A stretch of DNA of 50,128 nucleotides, from positions 1 to 50,128 of the forward strand of contig CAIOJO010000224.1 in the NCBI GenBank assembly GCA_903858635.1. Direction: 5' to 3'. The notes below the pieces were generated by a model. It was given only the letters and a program-made list of their open reading frames with translations. It was not told the origin of the DNA and made no database searches. Below, in pieces: positions 35,756-43,442 of this stretch. Numbering within the stretch: position 1 is the stretch's first letter; each line of letters starts with the position of its first letter. This stretch comes from an uncultured Telmatospirillum sp. Its GTDB lineage: Bacteria; Pseudomonadota; Alphaproteobacteria; Rhodospirillales; Magnetospirillaceae. The position numbers and the translations under genes are program-made.

Positions 35756-36296
35756 ATGGCGAGCCTGGTAGGCAAGCGGGTCGGGTTGTTGGTGGCGGCC
35801 GGTTCCGAACAATCGGAACTGGCCGTATTGCGCGACGTCCTCGCCGAGGCCGGGGGCCCATCCGGTGGTGCTGTCGCCCAAGAAGCATGCGGTCCGCCTG
35901 TGGCTGAACGTCGATTGGGGCGAGGTCATCCCGGTGGAGACCCCGGTCCGCGATTCACAGGCCGAGGACTATGACGCGCTGGTCATCCCGGGTGGCGTCA
36001 TCGCTGCCGATACCCTGCGGGCCGACCGTCAGGTGGTCAAGCTGGTGCGCGACTTTCTGGCCCAGGACAAGCCGGTGGGCGCCATGGGACATGCCGTCTG
36101 GGTGCTGATCGAGGCCGAGGCGGTGAACGGCCGCATGGTCACCTCGATCGAATCGATCCGCTCCGATGTGAGCCATGCCGGCGGCACCTGGGTCGACGAT
36201 GCGGCGGTGCATGACGGCCACGTCATCACCGGCCGCCACCACCACGACCTGCCCGACTTCGTCGCCGCCGTCGCCGAGGATCTGGCAAGGGATTAG
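35756..36296 (+). pseudogene. DJ-1/PfpI-like gene with a frameshift and no nucleophile Cys
   Basis: The first frame gives KRVGLLVAAGSEQSELAVLRDVLAEAG, the usual PfpI N-terminus. The match then moves to another frame from about 35856 (HPVVLSPKKHAVRLW, DYDALVIPGGVIAADTLR). The switch falls on five Gs at 35852-35856; four would restore the frame. The elbow that normally reads A-x-C-H-G is AMGHA, so the catalytic cysteine is glycine. The restored product would be about 180 residues. GGAGGCGGACGGAG before the ATG is a good ribosome site. The homopolymer suggests a sequencing error or recent decay. Confidence 0.7.
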
Positions 36297-36308
36297 AGGT
36301 TTTTTGGG

Positions 36309-36434
36309 GTCCCTCAGGCGCCGGGCGCCGGCATCCGCCGGCTTGGCTCCTCCGCTATCGCTCCGGGGCGCTCAACGCGCCAGTCACCGGGCTCACGCCC
36401 GGTTCCGGGTGCGCCTTCGGTAGTGCCGGCCTCG
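36309..36434 (+). repeat. Multi-hairpin dispersed repeat, family A copy 3
   Basis: Nearly identical to copy 2 for about 85 bases. Hairpin 4 is ACCGGGC-TCAC-GCCCGGT (36386-36403), different bases but the same pairing and place. Ends with TAGTGCCGGCCTC, a family B-like arm. Lies between the PfpI-like gene and folD, which converge. Confidence 0.88.
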
Positions 36435-36437
36435 AGG

Positions 36438-37331
36438 CTACACCACCTCGGTGAACGGCTGGTCGTGGATGCGGCAGCAGGCTTCCAGCGCATTGCGCAG
36501 CAGCATGCTGATGGTCATCGGGCCGACCCCGCCGGGAACCGGGGTGATCGCCCCGGCCACCGCCGCCGCTTCGGCATAGGCGACGTCGCCGACTAGGCGG
36601 GTCTTGCCGGGTTCGGCGGCGGGGACGCGGTTGATGCCGACGTCGATCACCGTCGCTCCCGGCTTGATCCAGTCGCCCTTGACCATTTCTGGATGGCCCA
36701 CCGCCGCCACCACGATATCGGCCCGGCGGCATTCGCCGGGCAGGTCGCGGGTGCGCGAATGGGCGATGGTCACGGTGGCCGATTCGCGCAGCAGCAGCTG
36801 CGCCATCGGCTTGCCGACGATATTGGAGCGACCGACGACGATCGCCCGCAGCCCCGACAGGCTGCCCAACTGGCGCTTCAGCAGCAGCAGGCAGCCGAGC
36901 GGCGTGCAAGGGATGAGGGCCGGGCCGCCGGTGACCAGGCGGCCGACATTGAACGGGTGGAAGCCGTCGACGTCCTTGGCCGGATGAATCGATTCCAGCA
37001 CCATCTGGGCATCGATCTGCTTGGGCAGGGGCAGCTGGACCAGGATGCCGTGCACCTGTGGATCCAGGTTGAGCCGCTCGACCAGCGCCATCATTTCGTC
37101 CTGGGTGGTTTCCGCCGGCAGGAAGTGTTCAAACGAGTTCATGCCGACCTCGGCCGCCCGCTTGTTCTTGTTCCGCACATAGACCTGGCTGGCCGGGTCG
37201 GCGCCGACCAGCACCACGGCCAAGCCGGGGGTCGGGCCGCCGGCTTGCTTGAGGGCGGCGACGCCCTGGGCGACGGCATTGCGGACTTCGGTGGCGACGG
37301 CGTTGCCGTCGATGATCGTGGCTTGGCTCAT
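36438..37331 (-). CDS. folD: Bifunctional methylene-THF dehydrogenase/methenyl-THF cyclohydrolase
   Basis: A 297-residue FolD of standard length. Catalytic [14 protein letters not shown] holds the key Tyr and Lys; [17 protein letters not shown] and the NADP-binding [17 protein letters not shown] and [13 protein letters not shown] motifs are present. It interconverts one-carbon tetrahydrofolates in the cytoplasm. GAGGG precedes the ATG at 37331, which overlaps the DUF167 stop by four bases. Confidence 0.95.
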   Translation of the reverse strand: MSQATIIDGNAVATEVRNAVAQGVAALKQAGGPTPGLAVVLVGADPASQVYVRNKNKRAAEVGMNSFEHFLPAETTQDEMMALVERLNLDPQVHGILVQLPLPKQIDAQMVLESIHPAKDVDGFHPFNVGRLVTGGPALIPCTPLGCLLLLKRQLGSLSGLRAIVVGRSNIVGKPMAQLLLRESATVTIAHSRTRDLPGECRRADIVVAAVGHPEMVKGDWIKPGATVIDVGINRVPAAEPGKTRLVGDVAYAEAAAVAGAITPVPGGVGPMTISMLLRNALEACCRIHDQPFTEVV

Positions 37332-37690
37332 GGTTCCCTCGTGGTGACTTCGGCGATGCGGCCGCGCAGGTAGTCGGCATCGGTGGCGATGAACAGCAGC
37401 TTGCGCCGGTCGGTGGCGCCGGCGGTGATGGTAAAGGCGCTCTTGGCGATCTTCCAGCTTTTGGCCAATAGCGCGATCACCGCGGCATTGGCCTTGCCGT
37501 CCTCGGGCGCGGCGGTGACCGACACCTTCAGCACCGCACCGCCGTCGGCCTCGCCGACGACCCCTTCGATGCGGTTGCGCGACGCCTTCGGGGTGACCCG
37601 CAACGCCAGGCGCACCCCGCCGGCAGCGGGGGTCAGTGGGCTGGGCGTGCCAGGCGGCGCGCCGGGTCGGTCAGTACAGGCTGCGGGCAA
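37328..37690 (-). CDS. DUF167 (YggU) family protein
   Basis: About 120 residues with the family core [37 protein letters not shown] and [12 protein letters not shown]. Function of the family is unknown. The start is uncertain: TTG at 37690 overlaps the YggT gene by 20 bases, and a GTG 25 codons later is a shorter choice that still keeps the domain. It sits in the common yggT-yggU order, coupled to folD. Confidence 0.8.
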   Translation of the reverse strand: MPAACTDRPGAPPGTPSPLTPAAGGVRLALRVTPKASRNRIEGVVGEADGGAVLKVSVTAAPEDGKANAAVIALLAKSWKIAKSAFTITAGATDRRKLLFIATDADYLRGRIAEVTTREP

Positions 37691-37970
37691 GGACTTGCAG
37701 ATACCGCTCGATGAGGTAAAGGATGAGGAACAGGGCGATCGGCGACAGGTCGAGGGCGCCCGTATTCGGCATGATCCGGCGGATCGGCCGAAGAACCGGT
37801 TCGGTCACCCGGTAAAGGGTGTCCATGATCATGTAGACCGCGCGGTTGCGCGTGTTGATCACATTGAAGCTGACCAGCCAGCTCATCACGATCGAAGCGA
37901 TGACGATCAGCTTGTACAGCTCAATGGCGTAATCGATCACTTCGATGAGTGGCAGCAAGACTTCCTGCAT
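37671..37970 (-). CDS. YggT family membrane protein
   Basis: A 99-residue protein with two hydrophobic segments (about 12-35 and 72-95) and the conserved loop TEPVLRPIRRIMPNTGALDLSP between them. The family is linked to cation stress and envelope growth in some bacteria; its role is not settled. GAGGCGG lies nine bases before the ATG. First gene of yggT-DUF167-folD. Confidence 0.85.
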   Translation of the reverse strand: MQEVLLPLIEVIDYAIELYKLIVIASIVMSWLVSFNVINTRNRAVYMIMDTLYRVTEPVLRPIRRIMPNTGALDLSPIALFLILYLIERYLQVLARSLY

Positions 37971-38088
37971 CGCAACCGCCTCGTGGGTAGATCCGTCGGT
38001 GGCGGTACCCTACCGGCAGGCGCAGTCGGGCGCAAGAGGGCGGCCAAAGGCGGCCCCCTGACAAGGCCCGACCCGAGCCTTCGCGGGC

Positions 38089-38117
38089 TTGACAGGGGTC
38101 GGGCGTTTCACCATTAT
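38089..38117 (+). promoter_or_regulatory. tRNA-Ala promoter
   Basis: TTGACA-17 bases-CATTAT, a strong sigma-70-type promoter ending 13 bases before the tRNA. Confidence 0.75.
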
Positions 38118-38130
38118 CCGGCTCCTCTGG

Positions 38131-38206
38131 GGGGCCGTAGCTCAGATGGGAGAGCGACGCGTTCGCAATGCGTAGGTCAGGGGTTCGATCCCCCTCGGCT
38201 CCACCA
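38131..38206 (+). tRNA. tRNA-Ala, anticodon CGC
   Basis: All arms fold: acceptor GGGGCCG/CGGCTCC, D arm GCTC/GAGC, anticodon stem ACGCG/TGCGT around TTCGCAA (anticodon CGC), T arm AGGGG/CCCCT with TTCGATC. CCA is encoded at 38204-38206. It reads GCG, a frequent codon in this GC-rich genome. Confidence 0.97.
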
Positions 38207-38214
38207 AGACCCTT

Positions 38215-38245
38215 AGAAGGCCCGGTCATCGTGACCGGGCCTTCT
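38215..38245 (+). terminator. Terminator hairpin after tRNA-Ala
   Basis: A perfect 14-bp stem, AGAAGGCCCGGTCA / TGACCGGGCCTTCT with a TCG loop, starts eight bases after the tRNA. The following GGTTCTGG is only weakly T-rich. Confidence 0.8.
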
Positions 38246-38528
38246 GGTTCTGGGGCAGAGTTATCCAAGCCGGCAAGGGCGCGCCGCCTGCCGCTGAAGT
38301 GACGGCACCTGTGCCGCAGGGAAGGACCGCGACTTGCAGGATCGCCTCGCCAAACCGCGAGGCCGGCGGCGTGGGTGAAAAATAGGGGCTAGGTCAATCC
38401 GGCTTCGGCGGATTACACCAGGGGATACGGGGCGTCTGGAAACCATCTGTTACCGAATCGCCATCAAATCGCCATCGTCGGGTAAAACAACGGCATTAGC
38501 GTGATCCCTGGTTCATTGCGGAGACTTC
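38246..38528. other. Intergenic region before mlaC-like gene
   Basis: About 280 bases with no gene recognised. A short direct repeat ATCGCCATCAA / ATCGCCATCGT is at about 38457-38478. No copy of the tRNA 3' end is seen, so there is no sign of an integrated element. The promoter of the downstream gene should lie here. Confidence 0.35.
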
Positions 38529-39170
38529 ATGCCCGAACTTGCGCTTTTTTCCCGTGGACGCCGCTTCGTTCGCGCCCTTCTGGTCCTGGCGATGGTCCTG
38601 TTGCCGCAGGCCGCCTTGGCCGACGGCGCGCAGGATGCCATGAGCTTCGTCCATGGCTTGGCCGAGCGGGCGATCACCACGGTGGCCGACAAGAGCCTGG
38701 CCGACAGCGAACGGGCCGATCGGTTCCGGCGGCTGTTCGTCGCCTCGTTCGACATGCCGGAGATCGGCCGCTTCGCGCTGGCGCGCTATTGGCGCAGCAC
38801 CTCGCCTGAGCAGCAGCAGCAGTTCCTGTCCTTGTTCGAGGACATCGCGGTCCTGACCTGGGCCCAACGCTTCAAGGAATACAATGGCGAAACCCTCGAC
38901 GCGCTGGCCGCGATGCCGGACGGCGAACGGGGCTGGGTGGTCGATTCGCGCATCCTGCGCAAACAGGGGCCGCCGATCGCCGTCCAGTGGCGCCTGCGGC
39001 GGGGCGAGGATGAGCGGTTCCGCGTCGTCGACATCGTCGTCGAGAGCGTCAGCATGGCCATTACCCATCGCTCGGATTATGGCGCCGCCCTGCAGTCCAA
39101 CGGTGGCAAGATGGATGGCTTGTTCGCCACCATGCGCGCCAAGATCGAGCAGTTGAAAGCGGCCGGCTGA
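38529..39170 (+). CDS. MlaC/Ttg2D-type phospholipid-binding periplasmic protein
   Basis: A 213-residue protein with a signal peptide (cleavage near ALA-DG) and the Tol_tolerance_2 (MlaC) layout: RADRFRRLFVASFDMPEIGRFALARYWR, LSLFEDIAVLTWAQRFKEYNGE and WRLRRGEDERFRVVDIVVESVSM. It would carry phospholipids between membranes. No mlaD, E, F or B genes are adjacent, so the partner ABC transporter is elsewhere. GGAG lies close before the ATG. Confidence 0.85.
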   Translation: MPELALFSRGRRFVRALLVLAMVLLPQAALADGAQDAMSFVHGLAERAITTVADKSLADSERADRFRRLFVASFDMPEIGRFALARYWRSTSPEQQQQFLSLFEDIAVLTWAQRFKEYNGETLDALAAMPDGERGWVVDSRILRKQGPPIAVQWRLRRGEDERFRVVDIVVESVSMAITHRSDYGAALQSNGGKMDGLFATMRAKIEQLKAAG

Positions 39171-39201
39171 TGCGGCGCCGTCGCGACGCGAGCCCGCTGC
39201 G

Positions 39202-39744
39202 ATGATCCGGGGCAATTTGGTGACACTGGGACCGCTGCTGCCCGCCGATTTCGAACTGCTGTTCTATTGGGCCAACGACCCCGACCTGGCCCGCCTCAAC
39301 GAGACCTATCGGCCGATCGGCTGGAAGAATTATCAGGAGTGGTTTGCCGGCGTCGGCAAGGATCCTGCCCAGGTCACCTTCGCCATCCGCAGCTATCAGT
39401 CGGCCGGGAAGATCATCGGCTACGTCCAGATCCTCAACATCGATGCCGTCAATCATTCGGCGACCATCGGCCTTCGTATCGGCGATCCGGCCAATCGCGG
39501 CCGCGGCTACGGCAGCGAGGCCCTGGCCCTGGCCCTCGACTATTGCTGGAAGCACCTCAATCTGAGCCGCGTCGGGCTCGCCGTCTTCGACGGCAACCAG
39601 GCGGCGCTCGCGGTCTATCGACGGGCCGGCTTCAAGAAGGAAGGGGTGCTGCGGCGCGCCATGTTCATCGACGGCCGGTGGGTCGATCTGGTGCTGATGG
39701 CCATCATGCAACGGTCGCGCCGCAATCCGCCCGACCGGCAATAG
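39202..39744 (+). CDS. GNAT-family N-acetyltransferase (RimJ/RimL-like)
   Basis: A 180-residue GNAT protein with the acetyl-CoA loop RIGDPANRGRGYGSEAL at about 93-109 and the C-terminal VFDGNQAALAVYRRAGFKKEG. The substrate may be a protein N-terminus, amino acid or amino sugar; nothing here decides. The gene is 31 bases downstream of the mlaC-like gene. Confidence 0.88.
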   Translation: MIRGNLVTLGPLLPADFELLFYWANDPDLARLNETYRPIGWKNYQEWFAGVGKDPAQVTFAIRSYQSAGKIIGYVQILNIDAVNHSATIGLRIGDPANRGRGYGSEALALALDYCWKHLNLSRVGLAVFDGNQAALAVYRRAGFKKEGVLRRAMFIDGRWVDLVLMAIMQRSRRNPPDRQ

Positions 39745-39780
39745 AGCCTTATCGCGCCAACGAATCGACAGCGGTGCCGC

Positions 39781-40458
39781 TTATTGCGGTGGCGGAGCGG
39801 GGCAGGCCTGCACCGCCTCGTCGCGGCTCAGCCAGCCGTCGCGGTCGGCGTCGAGGCGGGCGAAGACGCTGCCTGCCTGGGCCAGGAATTCGTCGCGGCT
39901 GACCCTGAAGCGCAGGCCGGTATCGGCCGCCATCACCGGGTCGGCCGAGATGTCCACGCTGTTCGCCCGATGTGGCAGCGGCTGGGCCGTCGGCTGGTTC
40001 CAGCCACCGTCGCCCATGCCCCGTCTGCCCCTGCCGTCACCGCGTTCGCCGGGGAAAGGCGCATCGCCCTGTCCGCCGGCGGTCACCGCGTCGGGGCGAG
40101 GCCGAGGCACCGGCTCGGCCATCAGCGGCTCGTCATAGGGGGCCCGGAAGCTGGCCAACTCGGCCGGGGTGATCTGCCCGTCGTGGTCGAGGTCCATGCG
40201 GTCGAACTGGGCCGCCGTGTCGGCCAGGAACACGGCTTGGCTGACTTTGCCCTGATGCGATGGGTCGAGGCGATCGAACCAGCCGGCCAGGGCCGCTTCG
40301 CAGGACGGATGGCCCAGCGGGCCGCCGCTCAAGGGTTCGCCGTTGGGGCTGTAAAGCCGCAGGTGACGCAGCGCCAGGGCCGGGTCGGGGCCGTTGTGCC
40401 GGCCCGCGCAGGCGGCGACGGTGACGGCGAGGACGGCGATGAGGAGGAATTGACGCAT
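39781..40458 (-). CDS. EF-hand lipoprotein
   Basis: A 225-residue protein with a lipobox (VTVAAC, Cys17) and two canonical 12-residue EF-hand loops, DLDHDGQITPAE and DADRDGWLSRDE, separated by a Pro/Gly-rich linker. A third, weaker loop may precede (DPSHQGKVSQAV). Likely a periplasmic calcium-binding protein. Convergent with the GNAT gene. Confidence 0.83.
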   Translation of the reverse strand: MRQFLLIAVLAVTVAACAGRHNGPDPALALRHLRLYSPNGEPLSGGPLGHPSCEAALAGWFDRLDPSHQGKVSQAVFLADTAAQFDRMDLDHDGQITPAELASFRAPYDEPLMAEPVPRPRPDAVTAGGQGDAPFPGERGDGRGRRGMGDGGWNQPTAQPLPHRANSVDISADPVMAADTGLRFRVSRDEFLAQAGSVFARLDADRDGWLSRDEAVQACPAPPPQ

Positions 40459-40647
40459 GGCTCATTCTGGGCGGCGACGACCGCAAATGGCCATAGCATT
40501 CTTTTCAGTCTTTGCCATTAAGTATTGCCCGCTAAGATTTGCCAGGCCCGTTACCGGACGAAACCGAGGCGACATTGTTCCGCCACGATTTGGGTCCATT
40601 CTATTGACACTGAAGGAAGCCGAGTTGCGAGGAGGCAGGAGACAATC

Positions 40648-41133
40648 ATGTCACGGCAGTTGATGGCACGCCTGGTCGGTTGTTGCGCGGTCGCCGTTGC
40701 TGTGGCGGTTTCGGCCGGGCCAGCCCGCGCCGACGAGCACCGCGACCATGACTTTCACGATCACGAATTCCGCGGCCGCGAATTCCGCGAACACGACGTT
40801 CACCGGTTCGGCCGCGAGGACCTCGACTTCTGGCGGGCCGGCGGCTGGCGCCATGAACGCCGCGACGGCCGCTTCGGCTGGTGGTGGGTGGTCGGCGGTA
40901 CCTGGTATTTCTACGAGCGGCCGGTCTATCCCTATCCGCTGGTGGTGTCCGAGGTGGCGATCCCGCCCACGGTCGTGGTCGCCCCGCCGCCACCGGTGGT
41001 GGTGCAGCCGCCCCCTCAGATGGTCAGCCCGCCGCCCGGCATGTGGTACTATTGCGACAATCCGCGCGGATACTATCCTTATGTGGCGAGCTGCAGCGTA
41101 CCGTTCCGGCCGGTGCCGGCAGCGCCCCAATGA
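40648..41133 (+). CDS. Secreted His- and Pro-rich protein
   Basis: A 161-residue protein with a signal peptide (cleavage near ARA-DE), a His/Asp/Arg-rich stretch (HRDHDFHDHEFRGREF), a Trp-rich centre and a Pro-rich tail ending in WYYCDNPRGYYPYVASC. That last motif recurs in many small proteobacterial secreted proteins of unknown role. AGGAG is seven bases before the ATG; the longer open frame upstream lacks a ribosome site. Confidence 0.75.
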   Translation: MSRQLMARLVGCCAVAVAVAVSAGPARADEHRDHDFHDHEFRGREFREHDVHRFGREDLDFWRAGGWRHERRDGRFGWWWVVGGTWYFYERPVYPYPLVVSEVAIPPTVVVAPPPPVVVQPPPQMVSPPPGMWYYCDNPRGYYPYVASCSVPFRPVPAAPQ

Positions 41134-41144
41134 TGGAGAGTCTG

Positions 41145-41747
41145 ATGAACAAATATAGGACAATGGCCATCAGCCTGTCGGCCGTCCTTCTGCTCGAAGG
41201 CTGTGCCGGCACGCCCATGGGCCCGACCGTGCAGGTGTTGCCCGGTCCCAACAAACCCTTCGAGCTGTTCGCGCAGGAACAGGCTTACTGCAAGCAGTTC
41301 GCCGAACAGCAGGTGAGCGGCCAGGCTGACGCTGCCAACCAGCGGGCGATCGGCGGCACCTTGCTCGGTGCGGCCCTTGGTGCCGGTCTCGGTGCTGCGG
41401 TCGGTGGTGGCCGTGGGGCCGGCGTCGGCGCGGCGGCCGGCGGCGTGATGGGAACCGCGGTCGGCAGTGGCGGTGCCGAGCATGCTCAGATGTCGATCCA
41501 GCAGCAGTACAACAATGCCTATGCGCAATGCATGCATGCCAAGGGCAATCAGGTGCAGCCGCAGTACGTGCGGGCGCCGCCGGCGGTGATCTACCAGGCG
41601 CCACCAGCGGTGGTTTACGCGCCGCCGCCGGCGGTCGTCTATTCGGCGCCGCCGGGAGCCTATGCGCCGCCGCCGCCACCGCCGAACTATCAGGCGCCGC
41701 CGCCCAATTATCCGCCGCCACCGCCGCCCCCGGCGCCGGTGCAATAG
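41145..41747 (+). CDS. Glycine-zipper lipoprotein with Pro/Tyr-rich tail
   Basis: A 200-residue protein with a lipobox-like LLEGC (Cys20), a glycine-zipper segment (GGTLLGAALGAGLGAAVGGG and following, about 69-107) that should insert in or span a membrane, and a C-terminal low-complexity tail of VIYQAPPAVVYAPPPAVVY units ending in poly-Pro. GGAG stands six bases before ATG 41145. Only 11 bases separate it from the preceding gene, so they are probably co-transcribed. Confidence 0.75.
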   Translation: MNKYRTMAISLSAVLLLEGCAGTPMGPTVQVLPGPNKPFELFAQEQAYCKQFAEQQVSGQADAANQRAIGGTLLGAALGAGLGAAVGGGRGAGVGAAAGGVMGTAVGSGGAEHAQMSIQQQYNNAYAQCMHAKGNQVQPQYVRAPPAVIYQAPPAVVYAPPPAVVYSAPPGAYAPPPPPPNYQAPPPNYPPPPPPPAPVQ

Positions 41748-41800
41748 ACCGCCATGAGGGGCGAGGCCGGCGCCGCCGGCCCGCCCCAGGAGATTGAGCC

Positions 41801-42118
41801 ATGTTTCGCATGACCGCAACCGCCGCCGCCCTTGCCACCGCCTTGGTGGCGGCACAACCCAACGCCGCTGCGGCGCACGACCGCGACCATGGTGGGTTGG
41901 CCCTGGGCATCCTGGGGGCGGCCGCCGTCGGCGCCACCATCGCCGCGATGGCCGGACCCCCGGCCATGGCGCAGCCGGTCTATGTTGCGCCGCCGCCGGT
42001 CTATGTCGCGCCCGCCCCGGTCTACATGGCGCCGCCGCCGGTGGTCTACGCGCCGGCCTATGCGCCGGCACCGGTCTATTACTATCCGGCTCCGGGGTAC
42101 TACTATTACCGGCGTTGA
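41801..42118 (+). CDS. Small secreted Pro/Tyr-repeat protein
   Basis: A 105-residue protein with a signal peptide (cleavage near AAA-HD), a short hydrophobic glycine-zipper-like segment (LGILGAAAVGATIAAMAG) and repeats of PVYVAPPP/PVYMAPPP ending in YYYY-RR. The tail resembles that of the preceding gene, suggesting shared ancestry or function. AGGAG precedes the ATG. Confidence 0.7.
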   Translation: MFRMTATAAALATALVAAQPNAAAAHDRDHGGLALGILGAAAVGATIAAMAGPPAMAQPVYVAPPPVYVAPAPVYMAPPPVVYAPAYAPAPVYYYPAPGYYYYRR

Positions 42119-42198
42119 CCGCGCCGCCTCTTGATCATCTGGGTATCTGTTCCCAGGTAACCGGTAGGTCATAGGCCATTGGGGCGAGGGAGGAGACC

Positions 42199-42594
42199 AT
42201 GCGCGTTTCCTGGTCACCCGAGGCGATGGTGATCGGCTTGCCCTCGTTGGACCAGGCCCACCGCGAAATCGTCTTGCTGTTGAGTGCCCTGACCACGGCC
42301 ATCGAGGCCGCCGAGCCGGAGGCGGCGGGCATTGCGGCGGCCGAGTTCGAGGAGCGGGCCGGCCATCACTTCGCCGAGGAAGAGCAACTCTTTCCTTTCG
42401 CCCCGCGGCACGATGTCCTGCACCATCGTCGGGCGCATCGCCGGGCGATGAAGGTCATCGGCCTGATCAAGGCGGCCGTCGATGCCCGGGACATGGCAGC
42501 GGCCACCCAGGTCCTGGACCGACTCGGTCCCACCATCCTCACCGCCATGTTGACCGACGACAGCGGGTTGGCGGCCGAACTCCACCTCGGTTGA
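42199..42594 (+). CDS. Hemerythrin-like protein with an incomplete ligand set
   Basis: A 131-residue four-helix protein. The first His (His21 in LDQAHRE), the HHFAEEE segment (His56/57, Glu61) and HHRRAH (His75/76, His80) match bacteriohemerythrin. The last ligand pair, normally H-x4-D in helix four, reads TAMLTDD and lacks the His. It may bind iron differently or not carry O2. GGAGG precedes the ATG. Confidence 0.75.
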   Translation: MRVSWSPEAMVIGLPSLDQAHREIVLLLSALTTAIEAAEPEAAGIAAAEFEERAGHHFAEEEQLFPFAPRHDVLHHRRAHRRAMKVIGLIKAAVDARDMAAATQVLDRLGPTILTAMLTDDSGLAAELHLG

Positions 42595-42690
42595 AGCCGC
42601 CGATGCGTTGTCTGTCCTGTGGACGGTTGGCGCAACGGTGGCAATATGGGAGGAATGCGGGCTAAGGGTGGGCTAAGGGGGAGTACGCGG

Positions 42691-43302
42691 ATGCGGTCTC
42701 TGATCCTCGGGCTGTTGCTGGCCGGGCTATCGCTGCCGGCGGCGGCCGATACCCTTTCTTACCTGGTCCTCAAGGAGGGCGAGCCGATCGGCCATGAGAC
42801 CGTCACCGTGACCCGGGACGGGCAAAGCACGCGGGTCCATGTCGCCACCGAGACCCGGGTCAAGGTGCTGTTCCTCGACTTCCACTTCACCCACCAACGC
42901 GACGAGACCTGGACCGGCACACGGTTGCAGCGGCTGGTCAGCGACACCGACGACGACGGCGAGATTCATCACCTGGAGGGGCGCGCCGACGATCGTTCGA
43001 TGAAGCTCGAGGTCGACGGCAAGCCGCGGGAATTGCCGGCCGATTCGCTGCCGCTGACCCTGTGGACCAAGGCCATCCTCGACTGCCGTCTGCTTTACAG
43101 CGTCATCGATGCCACCCCCTACCCGGTCACCATCACCGATCTCGGGCCGGACAGGCTGATCCTGGCCGGGCGGCAGGTCGCCACCGAGCACTACCGCATC
43201 GCCGGCGGCGTGGCACGCGAGCTGTGGTATGGGGCCGACGGTCAACTCCTCAAGACGGCGTTCGAACGTCGCGGCTATCCGATCGAGGTGGTGCGGGAAT
43301 GA
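42691..43302 (+). CDS. Periplasmic protein resembling DUF6134
   Basis: A 203-residue protein with a signal peptide (cleavage near AAA-DT) and a beta-rich body: LSYLVLKEGEPIGHETVTV, HVATETRVKVLFLDFHFTHQ, TLWTKAILDCRLLYSVID and ARELWYGADGQLLKTAFERRGY. This resembles DUF6134; function unknown. GGGGGAG lies seven bases before ATG 42691. Confidence 0.68.
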   Translation: MRSLILGLLLAGLSLPAAADTLSYLVLKEGEPIGHETVTVTRDGQSTRVHVATETRVKVLFLDFHFTHQRDETWTGTRLQRLVSDTDDDGEIHHLEGRADDRSMKLEVDGKPRELPADSLPLTLWTKAILDCRLLYSVIDATPYPVTITDLGPDRLILAGRQVATEHYRIAGGVARELWYGADGQLLKTAFERRGYPIEVVRE

Positions 43303-43342
43303 AGGCGAAACCGGGGATGTAACAGCCCGGGAGGATTTTTGC

Positions 43343-43368
43343 TTAACGTATACGTAACCCCCTTGACG
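43343..43368 (+). promoter_or_regulatory. Operator plus -35 box upstream of fadL
   Basis: The palindrome ACGTATACGT (43346-43355) is followed after exactly 7 bases by TTGACG (43363-43368), a likely -35 box; the -10 is weak. The same arrangement precedes fadD. The motif resembles operators of MerR-type lipid-catabolism regulators (LiuR-like), and a MerR gene lies 3.4 kb downstream in the cluster. Confidence 0.65.
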
Positions 43369-43442
43369 TGCGCGTGGCGCGTGCGTCAGCATGGGGCCAA
43401 TCACCGCTGGTGTAACTGGCTGGAATTAGGGGGGATTTCGAA

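Noticed and set aside
38131-38528. tRNA-Ala as an integration site for a genomic island
   Set aside because: No integrase gene and no duplicated tRNA 3' end were seen in the window.
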